Source: Hymenobacter telluris
GTDB taxonomy: Bacteria > Bacteroidota > Bacteroidia > Cytophagales > Hymenobacteraceae
Assembly (NCBI RefSeq): GCF_017313265.1
Contig: NZ_JAFLQZ010000006.1
Location: 124,001-188,000, forward strand
Direction of reading: 5' to 3'
Length of the DNA stretch: 64,000 nt
Within the stretch, counting starts at the first letter, position 1. Each line of letters starts with the position of its first letter. The notes beneath the pieces are model-generated. The model was not told the DNA's origin and ran no database searches. It saw only the letters and a program-made list of their open reading frames with translations. The position numbers and the translations under genes are program-made. Positions 49,546-56,788 of the stretch are shown here, piece after piece.

Positions 49546-50898
49546 ATGGCTGCCCCCCCTCCTGTTTCACCTAGCTTATCTACCGTTAGCAACACGTCCG
49601 CTACTACGCAGCGCTACACGTCCGCGCTGAGTGCCGTCACGACGCTCTTTTTCTTGTGGGGCTTCATTACCTGCCTCAATGATATTCTGATTCCGTATCT
49701 GAAAGCTATTTTCCAGCTCTCTTTTGCGCAGGCCAACCTCATCAACTTGTGCTTTTTCGGGGCGTATTTTCTGATGAGTATTCCGGCGGGCAAGTTGGTG
49801 GCGCGGGTGGGCTATAAGCGCGGGATGCTACTGGGCTTCGTGGTGGCCGCTGTTGGCGCCTTTTTGTTTTATCCGGCGGCGGCCCAGCGGGCTTACGGGC
49901 TGTTTCTGGGGGCGCTGTTTGTGCTGGCTTCGGGCATTACGCTGCTGCAAGTAGCGGCCAACCCTTACGTGGCTATTCTGGGGCCACCGGAGTCGGCTTC
50001 GGCGCGCCTCACGCTCACCCAGGCCTTCAACTCGCTGGGTACCACGCTGGCCCCGTTGCTGGGCAGCGCGCTTATTTTGAGCCACCTGCCCAAGCTTGAT
50101 ACCGCCGCCTCGGCCGCCGCCATCGACGTGCGGGCCGTGCAGCTGCCGTACTTGGTTATTGGCGGGGCGCTGCTGCTTATTAGTTTGCTGCTAAGCCGAG
50201 TGCACCTACCAGTAATTGAGCACGCCGCTACTGATGATGAAATGAGTGCCTCTGAGCTACGTAGAGCCTGGAGCTATCGGCATTTGGCGTTTGGCGTAAT
50301 CGGTATTTTCGCCTACGTGGGCGCTGAGGTGGCCATTGGCTCGCACATTGTAAGCTACCTCAGCTTAGATAATGTAATGGCAGACTTGCTTACCTATGTT
50401 AAGGGTATGCTCATAATCTCAGAGGCCCAAAAATTATTCGGTTTTAATATAGATAATACCGAAGCCGCCGCTGGGGTAATGGTTTCCTTTTATTGGGGCG
50501 CAGCCATGATTGGACGCTTTGCAGGAGCATATCTGCTCAACAAATTCTCTCCTGCTAAGCTATTGGCATTTAACGCCGTGTTCGCCGTGGCCCTCATCCT
50601 GATTTCCATAAGCACCACCGGGCCAGTGGCCATGTGGAGTTTACTGGCCGTGGGCCTGATGAACTCCGTGATGTACCCTATCATCTTTACGCTAGCGGTG
50701 GCCGGCCTGGGTCGCCTTACGGAAGAAGGCTCGGGGCTGCTCTGCACCGCCATTGTGGGAGGAGCCTTGGTGCCACTGTTGTTTGGTTTCATTGCCGACC
50801 ATAGCAGCCTGCGCATGGCGCTGCTGCTGCCTGTGGTTTGCTACCTCTACATTATGTGGTACGGTCTGCGTGGCAGCCAGCGGGTTGATGCTGCATAA
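49546..50898 (+). CDS. MFS sugar permease, FucP-like (probable L-fucose carrier)
   Basis: A 450-residue inner-membrane symporter of the fucose permease group: FFLWGFITCLNDILIPYLKA, QVAANPYVAILGPPESASAR, GAEVAIGSHIVSYLS and VSFYWGAAMIGRFAGAYLL. With a mutarotase and two fucosidases in the locus, L-fucose import is the best guess; other hexoses cannot be excluded. One oddity is that the loop after SYLS holds about 25 extra residues (ADLLTYVKGMLIISEAQ...) compared with what I expect for the family, in DNA that is AT-richer than the rest of the gene. The start ATG at 49546 is preferred to one at 49342, which would run through the operator candidate. Confidence 0.87.
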   Translation: MAAPPPVSPSLSTVSNTSATTQRYTSALSAVTTLFFLWGFITCLNDILIPYLKAIFQLSFAQANLINLCFFGAYFLMSIPAGKLVARVGYKRGMLLGFVVAAVGAFLFYPAAAQRAYGLFLGALFVLASGITLLQVAANPYVAILGPPESASARLTLTQAFNSLGTTLAPLLGSALILSHLPKLDTAASAAAIDVRAVQLPYLVIGGALLLISLLLSRVHLPVIEHAATDDEMSASELRRAWSYRHLAFGVIGIFAYVGAEVAIGSHIVSYLSLDNVMADLLTYVKGMLIISEAQKLFGFNIDNTEAAAGVMVSFYWGAAMIGRFAGAYLLNKFSPAKLLAFNAVFAVALILISISTTGPVAMWSLLAVGLMNSVMYPIIFTLAVAGLGRLTEEGSGLLCTAIVGGALVPLLFGFIADHSSLRMALLLPVVCYLYIMWYGLRGSQRVDAA

Positions 50899-50931
50899 CC
50901 AGTGCACTAGGTCGTGTAGATAGCAAAGAAG

Positions 50932-50983
50932 TACAGCAAGGCCGTCATTCCCAGCATAATTGAGGAATGGCGGCCTTGCTGTA
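50932..50983. terminator. Bidirectional terminator hairpin between convergent genes
   Basis: The arm at 50932-50951 pairs with 50964-50983 over 20 bp with one mismatch and a 12-nt loop. It lies between the ends of the carrier (50898) and LacI (51017) genes. T-tracts are short, so its strength is uncertain. Confidence 0.7.
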
Positions 50984-51016
50984 TTCTTACAACGTGTGAA
51001 TAGTTGCTACTGGCAG

Positions 51017-52045
51017 TTACAACGCTACCGGCCGAATGGAAGACTGGCGTACCACAAGTTGTGGTGTTAGCTGGATCTGCACCAAGGCATCGGTAGTACC
51101 TGGGCGTTCTAGCTCGTTCAGCAAAGCCCCAATAATGCTTTCAGCCAACGTTTCCATCGGTTGTGCCACTACCGTAACAGGCGGCGAATACAGCCGGAAC
51201 AGGTCGTTGTCATCGAAGGAAACCACAGCTATTTGCTCGGGAATACGGCGGCCCAGCCGGCCCAAAGCCTCCAAGCCCGATACGCCCAGGTAATTGGTGG
51301 CAAACAGCACCGCGTCGCAGGTGGGGTGCGCCTCGAAAAAGCGCTGCATGGCTAACACAATCTGCTCGGGTTCCTGCGGAAACGCAATTTCCTGTACCAA
51401 TTCCGGTTGGTTGTGCTCACGCAGGGCCTGGGCGTAGCCTTGCTGCCGCGCTGCCATTTGGGTTTGCTCGAGTTGGGTGATGATTAGCGCAATAGTGGTG
51501 AAGCCCTGCGCCAACAGGTGCTGGGTGGCCACGTAAGTGCCTGCTACCCCATCAACCACCACTGTATTGGTTAGTACACCCGGCAGCACCCGGTCGAAAA
51601 GTACTAGCGGTTTGCTCCGGCGCACCAGGGCACTTACTTCGGCCTCCACTCCGTTGGGCAACGCCAGAATGTAGCCATCAACGTGCTGCTCCTCAAACAT
51701 TGCCAGCAAGTCAAGAGCTTTGGTTGTGTCGTTGTTGGTGCTGCAATACAAGATGCGGTAACCGCGGGCCAGGGCTTTCCGCTCGATCAGGGCGGCTATG
51801 GTAGCGAAGAACGGATTGGCAATGTCTTCTACTACCAGCCCAATAACGTGGGTTTTGCCGGTACGCAAGCTCTTGGCTAACTGGTTGGGCTTGTAGCCCA
51901 CTTCGTCAACATACTTGAGCACTTTTTCGGCCAACGTGTCGCTGATGCGCTTTTCACGAGCCTTGCCGTTGAGCACCAACGACACCGTAGCAATGGAAAC
52001 GCCCAAATGCTTGGCAATGTCGTGAATGAGGATTTTCTTTTTCAA
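51017..52045 (-). CDS. LacI-family transcriptional regulator
   Basis: A 342-residue regulator with a canonical LacI helix-turn-helix (IHDIAKHLGVSIATVSLVLN) and hinge helix (GYKPNQLAKSLRTGKTHVIG), then a ribose-binding-protein-like sensor domain (VVEDIANPFFATIAALIERK, AVVSFDDNDLFRLYSPPVTV). It is convergent with the FucP-like carrier gene and closes the glycan locus. It is a candidate for binding the paired palindromes at 9703 and 49439, and would sense a sugar released from the glycan. Confidence 0.92.
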   Translation of the reverse strand: MKKKILIHDIAKHLGVSIATVSLVLNGKAREKRISDTLAEKVLKYVDEVGYKPNQLAKSLRTGKTHVIGLVVEDIANPFFATIAALIERKALARGYRILYCSTNNDTTKALDLLAMFEEQHVDGYILALPNGVEAEVSALVRRSKPLVLFDRVLPGVLTNTVVVDGVAGTYVATQHLLAQGFTTIALIITQLEQTQMAARQQGYAQALREHNQPELVQEIAFPQEPEQIVLAMQRFFEAHPTCDAVLFATNYLGVSGLEALGRLGRRIPEQIAVVSFDDNDLFRLYSPPVTVVAQPMETLAESIIGALLNELERPGTTDALVQIQLTPQLVVRQSSIRPVAL

Positions 52046-52504
52046 GTCCGAACAGTTTTGCCGCGGAAGGCTGGCGCTAGTACGTGGTTGTATATACGCT
52101 CCTGAAAAGACCTTTGACCAGCCCGAATCTTACCCTACAAAAGCCAGCCAAGCTTACTACCGGCTGCCAGCCATTTAGTGCTACTGTGCTGAGGTGCCGT
52201 AAGTAGCTTCAAAGCAAGGCAGAAGGTTTAGTGATGACATGGATAAGATACAGTTCGGGCATGCCGTACTAAGCAGTAGAACAAGGGTTGCCAAGTATAT
52301 GCGCTCGAAATAAGGAGCGCCAGGTTCTGATTAAAGTTAACGGGATTTTCTTGCCAGCAGGCACAAACGTGGGATAAGCCACTCCTAAAGCTCCTTAGCA
52401 AGCACGTTTAGTCGCAAGTGGCTGACGGGCTTTCCGCAGCCTTCCGGTAGTGGGCACGTACTACATTTCGCTCGTTTACGCCAGCAGCTATTACTGCATT
52501 GCTA
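52046..52504. other. Intergenic region upstream of the LacI gene, no gene recognised
   Basis: This 459-bp stretch contains the LacI promoter side and the end of the SDR gene. I see no coding frame with family similarity, no strong hairpin and no repeat of the families found elsewhere in the window. Confidence 0.5.
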
Positions 52505-53245
52505 TCAGTTTTGGGCAGTAGGCCGCACCACAATTTCATTGACATCGACTTCGGCCGGCTGCTCGATGGCGAAGGCAATGGCGCGAGCAATGGCCACTGG
52601 CGGAATGGCCATTTCGTTCATCTTCTCTTTGATCTGAGCCTGCACTTCAAGGCTGCTCATAGACTCAGCAAGGTTCGTTTGCACAAAGCCAGGCGAAATT
52701 CCGGTTACGCGCAGGTGGGGGCCGGCTTCCTGCCGTAGCCCTTCGGTAATGGCCCGTGCCGCATTCTTGGTGCCGGCGTACACGGCCATAGTGGGAACAA
52801 TGGAAAGCCCCGCCGTAGACAGCACGTTGACGAAGTGCCCGCTTTGCTGCTGCCGAAACACCGGTAGCGCGGCCGCAATGCCGTACAACAGCCCTTTGAT
52901 GTTCACGTCAATCATGGCCTCCCAGTCGGCAACGCATAACTCGTCCAGCATAGAAATGGGCGCTATTCCTGCGTTGCTGATCAGCACATCCAGTCGGCCG
53001 AATTGCGTTTGCGCCAGTTGTACCAGCTCAGCTACAGCTGTGCGCTGCGTTACGTCGGTGGCCGCGTAGATGGCCTCGCCACCGGCCGCCACAATGCGGG
53101 CTACCAGCGCAGCTAGGCGTTCGGGCCGCCGCGCACCCAATATCAGCTTTGCGCCGCGCTCGGCCAGTAATAATGCAGTGGCTTCGCCGATGCCGCTACT
53201 AGCACCCGTAATGATAATGACTTTGCCAGTGATACCGTTTTCCAT
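52505..53245 (-). CDS. Short-chain dehydrogenase/reductase (classical SDR)
   Basis: A 246-residue cytoplasmic oxidoreductase: nucleotide-binding TGASSGIG (13-20), NAG at 91-93, catalytic Ser143 (VLSTAGL), and Tyr156-x3-Lys160 (YAGTK). An Arg at the end of the second strand (LGARRPERL) suggests NADP(H). The C-terminus (FAIEQPAEVDVNEIVVRPTA) is typical of the YdfG/SDR group. The substrate is unknown. It follows the AraC-type regulator in the same direction with an 82-bp gap, a common pairing for stress- or aldehyde-responsive oxidoreductases. The start at 53245 (MENGITGK) is chosen over a long unrelated N-terminal extension. Confidence 0.9.
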   Translation of the reverse strand: MENGITGKVIIITGASSGIGEATALLLAERGAKLILGARRPERLAALVARIVAAGGEAIYAATDVTQRTAVAELVQLAQTQFGRLDVLISNAGIAPISMLDELCVADWEAMIDVNIKGLLYGIAAALPVFRQQQSGHFVNVLSTAGLSIVPTMAVYAGTKNAARAITEGLRQEAGPHLRVTGISPGFVQTNLAESMSSLEVQAQIKEKMNEMAIPPVAIARAIAFAIEQPAEVDVNEIVVRPTAQN

Positions 53246-53327
53246 GTTGCCTGTTGCGTTAAGTGAAATGAACATGGCAAAGGTCTGGCTTGGCGGCGCC
53301 GCAAAAGTATGCCAATCAAGCCAAGTG

Positions 53328-54221
53328 TTATGAAAGCAACGCCAGCCGCTGGCGGTACTTACTGGGCGTATGGCCAGTGTGCTTTTTGAAAAACGCGTGG
53401 AAGTTAGACGAGTGCTCGAACCCCAAGCCGTGGGCAATTTCGGCCACGCTCCAGTTGCTGTGTTGTAGCAAGGCTTGCGCTTCCTCAATTAGCCGCCCGG
53501 CAATGTGAGCGGTGGTGGTATGGCCTGTTGTAGCTTGCAGCACCTTATTCAGGTGGTTGGGGTGCACGGCTAGCTGCCGGGCAAACTCGTTGGCATTCTT
53601 GAACAGTAGCGGTTGGTACGGCGAGGCCAACGGAAACTGCCGGGCCAGCAAATCCAGAAACTGCGCTCGGAGCCGCTCTGCTGCCCCAAGCACCGGAACA
53701 GCTGGCAACAGCTTCATTGACTCGTGCAGCAGTAGCTGCACGTAGTTGCGCAGCACCTCGTACTTATGCAAATAAGGCGAAGGCAATTCTGCCAGCAATT
53801 GCTCGAATAAATGCGTGAGGCGCGCTACAGCCGCCGGGGGCGGAAACAGCACCGGTACGCTTCCCACCCGGAACAGCGCCGACTGCGCGAGGCTCGTTGT
53901 ACGCAACTGTGGCGTGCTGAACTCCTCAGTAAACAAACACGCAAAACCCGTTTCGTGCCCCGCGGTACGCTCCCAAGCGTAGGGAATCAAGGGGTTGACG
54001 AAAATCAATGCGCAGCCCTGTACTGCTACGCGCTGGTCGGCGTACGACAGGATACCTTGGGCGTCGCACAGCAGCTTGATTTTGTAGAAATCCCGTCGGA
54101 CGTGCGGAAATGCATCGTCAGTTACCACATCCTCGATACGGTAAGCCGTTATCTGGCTCGTAGCTGGTTCCCCACGCCCGTAGCGTTGGTAATAGTCTGT
54201 AATTGCTTGCTGCATCGGCAT
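53328..54221 (-). CDS. AraC-family transcriptional regulator
   Basis: A 297-residue regulator with an N-terminal cupin-like sensor domain (IKLLCDAQGILSYADQRVAV, RTAGHETGFACLFTEEF). The C-terminal double helix-turn-helix has ARQLAVHPNHLNKVLQATTG and SVAEIAHGLGFEHSSNFHAF, followed by FKKHTGHTPSKYR, the AraC signature. It lies directly upstream of the SDR gene and probably controls it. Confidence 0.92.
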   Translation of the reverse strand: MPMQQAITDYYQRYGRGEPATSQITAYRIEDVVTDDAFPHVRRDFYKIKLLCDAQGILSYADQRVAVQGCALIFVNPLIPYAWERTAGHETGFACLFTEEFSTPQLRTTSLAQSALFRVGSVPVLFPPPAAVARLTHLFEQLLAELPSPYLHKYEVLRNYVQLLLHESMKLLPAVPVLGAAERLRAQFLDLLARQFPLASPYQPLLFKNANEFARQLAVHPNHLNKVLQATTGHTTTAHIAGRLIEEAQALLQHSNWSVAEIAHGLGFEHSSNFHAFFKKHTGHTPSKYRQRLALLS

Positions 54222-54738
54222 CAGACGAAAGTACGAAATTCAAATAACTCCACAGCAGTATTAGTTGGATGAGTGAAGGCCCATTATCTGGCTGTAGCGT
54301 AGCCCTGTCGCTCACAACAAGGCAGCATACGCCGTAGCCTTCCGTCATGTAATCGAGAGTTGGATGAATGGCTCGAAGCTTCATCTGTTCGAGGGCTGAA
54401 ACGAATACTACACGCAAGGGCCCACATCAGCTAGAGGGCCACCCCAATAGCATGAAGCATTTGCATGGTCAAAACCATGCTTTTCGTTTCCGAAACAAGA
54501 TTATAAAACGCTTTGCAGCATTCCAGAAGCTCGATTTTCAGCCACGCAGAAGCACCTGATTTGCTGGGGATGCCAGGGCAGCGCTTATAGTTGCACTCTG
54601 CCAAGATTAAACGCCCGATGCCGGCAGCTATGCATAGAGGTTCTGGCGGGTAAGGAGAGCTTGCGGCTGGCAGATTTGCCCGCTTTTTCGTTCTTTGTAA
54701 CAGCATTTATGCTACCACCCCACCACCCCTCTTCATCT
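54222..54738. other. Divergent intergenic region, AraC gene and tryptophan dioxygenase
   Basis: In this 517-bp stretch there is a small hairpin at about 54466-54487 (GCATGGT, CAAA, ACCATGC, then TTTTC). On the plus strand it resembles a terminator, although no plus-strand gene precedes it; it could close a small RNA. Reading frames here carry no recognisable domain. A TTTG at 54675-54678 lies about 60 bp before the dioxygenase start, but no good -7 box was found. Confidence 0.45.
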
Positions 54739-55716
54739 ATGTCTACCCTTCAGGACGACTTTTCGCCCGCAGTGCTCGAACAGCTGCGCCGGCTACAGGA
54801 GAAGTATGCCGCTGATGGTCAGGACCTTGCCGCTTACCTGGAAGGTCTTTACTACGCCGACTACGTCAACTACTGGGACTATATCAACCTCGACACGCTG
54901 CTGAGCTTGCAACGGCCCCTCACCCAGATTCCCGACGAGCGGATTTTCATTATGTACCACCAGATTACCGAGCTCTACTTCAAGCTCTGCCTCTGTGAGT
55001 ACGAGCAGCTTGGCGAATTGCAGCATCCCGCGCTTCAGGAAGTGGTGTTGCGCGTGGGCCGCATCAACCGCTACTTCGAGAACCTCATCGACTCGTTCGA
55101 TGTAATGGTGGACGGCATGGACAAGCAGCAGTTCCTGCAATTCCGCATGGCCCTGATGCCGGCCTCCGGTTTCCAGAGCGTGCAATACCGCATGATCGAA
55201 ATTGCCAGCACCTCCCTCGATAACCTCTTGGACAAAGAAAAGCGCCGCCTGCTGGGCGAAGCCGCCGCCCACGACGAGCTGCTGGGCTGCATCTACTGGA
55301 AAGCCGGTGCTACCATCGAGGAAAGCGGTGCCAAAGCCTTAACCCTGATTCAATTTGAAGAAAAATATACTTCTCAACTAGCCGCTCACGCCGCCCACTA
55401 CCACCACCGCAACCTGTGGAGCGTGGTTCAGCGCCTCCCCCAGGAAGACCAGGACCACCCGCGCCTCTTGCGCCAGCTCAAGCAGCTCGACGTAAATGTG
55501 AACGTAAACTGGCCCCTGATGCACTTCAAGTCGGCAGTGCGCTACCTGGAGCGCGACCCAACGGCTATTGCGGCCACCGGCGGCACCAACTGGAAGAAGT
55601 ACCTGCCTCCCAAGTTTCAGCGCCGCATTTTCTACCCCCAGCTGTGGAGCGCTCAGGAGCTGGAAGACTGGGGCAAAGGCTGGGTGGAAAGCGTATTGGA
55701 AGAAGTACGGGCGTAA
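54739..55716 (+). CDS. kynA: Tryptophan 2,3-dioxygenase family protein
   Basis: A 325-residue cytoplasmic heme enzyme that opens L-tryptophan to N-formylkynurenine. YHQITELYFKL carries the distal His74, VNWPLMHFKSAVRYL has the probable heme ligand His262, and ATGGTNWKKYLP (279-290) is the conserved loop. The length is somewhat above that of classical bacterial enzymes because of an insert of acidic and His-rich residues at 205-250. No other kynurenine-pathway gene is adjacent. The start at 54739 (MSTLQDD) is preferred, with 54709 as the alternative. Confidence 0.9.
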   Translation: MSTLQDDFSPAVLEQLRRLQEKYAADGQDLAAYLEGLYYADYVNYWDYINLDTLLSLQRPLTQIPDERIFIMYHQITELYFKLCLCEYEQLGELQHPALQEVVLRVGRINRYFENLIDSFDVMVDGMDKQQFLQFRMALMPASGFQSVQYRMIEIASTSLDNLLDKEKRRLLGEAAAHDELLGCIYWKAGATIEESGAKALTLIQFEEKYTSQLAAHAAHYHHRNLWSVVQRLPQEDQDHPRLLRQLKQLDVNVNVNWPLMHFKSAVRYLERDPTAIAATGGTNWKKYLPPKFQRRIFYPQLWSAQELEDWGKGWVESVLEEVRA

Positions 55717-55762
55717 TAGCGTACCTATGTTCTATCATAAACTAAGCTGAACATTCACCAAT

Positions 55763-55942
55763 ATGGCCCCAGATAAAGAAAGCAGTGTCGGGTGGGGTAG
55801 CCTAGCACTTATCAACGCAGCTATTGCGCAGAGTAAGCAGCGCAGTGGCGTGAATTGGTTTGTTATACCCCTATTCATTGGGCCCCTTGCCACACTTCTG
55901 CTAGTTTCTGCGTATCGCCTGCCACCATCCGATATCAGATAA
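55763..55942 (+). CDS. Small membrane protein (59 residues)
   Basis: A short frame 46 bp after the dioxygenase stop encodes MAPDKESSVGWGSLALINAA, then a single hydrophobic helix. The segment IAQSKQRSGVNWFVIPLFIG followed by PLATLLLVSA resembles the 'KGRS..WF.iGLlfGPla' membrane motif found in many small bacterial proteins. This gives it better support than a random frame. Function is unknown; it may be co-transcribed with the dioxygenase. Confidence 0.5.
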   Translation: MAPDKESSVGWGSLALINAAIAQSKQRSGVNWFVIPLFIGPLATLLLVSAYRLPPSDIR

Positions 55943-56010
55943 TTGAATGTCTTCTGCTGGCACCGATTAGTGCTGAATTAATTCTTGAACTGTCGATTGT
56001 GCCACTGCCA

Positions 56011-56060
56011 AACAAGCCGGCCGCCGCTCCTACTAACTCAGGAACGGCGGCCGGCTTGTT
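56011..56060 (-). terminator. Strong hairpin terminator after the DUF2911 gene
   Basis: A perfect 16-bp stem (AACAAGCCGGCCGCCG at 56011-56026 with 56045-56060) has an 18-nt loop and lies 17 bp after the DUF2911 stop codon. On the minus strand the stem closes with CTTGTTTGG, a short T-rich tail. It may also stop transcription from the plus strand. Confidence 0.7.
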
Positions 56061-56077
56061 GATGAGGAATTTTGCGG

Positions 56078-56602
56078 CTACTTCACCGTGAAGGCGGCCT
56101 GCGTGTTGTCCCAGGCCAGAGTAACGGTGCCGGCTTTATCGGCGGCAATGGTGAACTGCTCGACGGGAGCGGCCGTTTTGGTGGGTTTCACTTTCACGCG
56201 CAGGGCGTCCTGCTTTTCGTCGTACTTGAAAGCGCCCCATTGTTTGGCCGTTTTGTTGAAGATAATGGTCCACTCCTGTTCACCAGGAATAGTGAACAGC
56301 GCATACGTACCGGCAGGCAGCGCTTGGCCGTTGATTTTGAGGTCCTTTTTCGCTTCGAACGTGGTGGCCTCGTTGGCTCCAGTGCGCCACACCTTGCCAT
56401 AAGGCTCTAGCTCGCCAAACGCCTTCCGCCCTTTCAGGGAAGGGCGGCTGTACTCGATGGTGAAGTTGGGAGCCGTGACGGTAGCCGGAGGGCTGGGCCG
56501 CTTGGATTTGTCGTCGGGCATTTTGCCCTGCGCCAGCGCGCTGCCGGCCAGCAGTACGCTCCAAACGAAGAGCAGCAGAAATTTCAGGGAGTTGTTACGC
56601 AT
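56078..56602 (-). CDS. DUF2911-family periplasmic protein
   Basis: A 174-residue protein with a signal peptide (FLLLFVWSVLLAGSALAQ) and the DUF2911 domain: FTIEYSRPSLKGRKAFGELE, PYGKVWRTGANEATTFE, LPAGTYALFTIPGEQEWTII and FNKTAKQWGAFKYDEKQDAL. The family is common in Bacteroidota and has no known function. The start is placed at the signal peptide (56602) rather than at an ATG at 56740. It has its own terminator, so it appears to be a single-gene unit. Confidence 0.9.
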   Translation of the reverse strand: MRNNSLKFLLLFVWSVLLAGSALAQGKMPDDKSKRPSPPATVTAPNFTIEYSRPSLKGRKAFGELEPYGKVWRTGANEATTFEAKKDLKINGQALPAGTYALFTIPGEQEWTIIFNKTAKQWGAFKYDEKQDALRVKVKPTKTAAPVEQFTIAADKAGTVTLAWDNTQAAFTVK

Positions 56603-56788
56603 GATGGAGTGATGTGAAAGAGGTTGAAAAAAATAAACAGCAACAAGATACTCAGGCCATAGACTCCGGGTTGCAAGCCAAAGACGTATGCTTGGGCAGC
56701 AGGTTGGCAAATAGCCTGCCACACCACGCCAAGGGAGCAACGCAACACCAGCCGTAAACAGTACCCTTGTGCATTTACACCACAGCCT

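Noticed and set aside
54431..54706. A 91-residue minus-strand frame upstream of tryptophan dioxygenase
   Set aside because: I considered a transposase remnant because of a motif-like segment, but there are no catalytic residues, terminal repeats or supporting neighbours.
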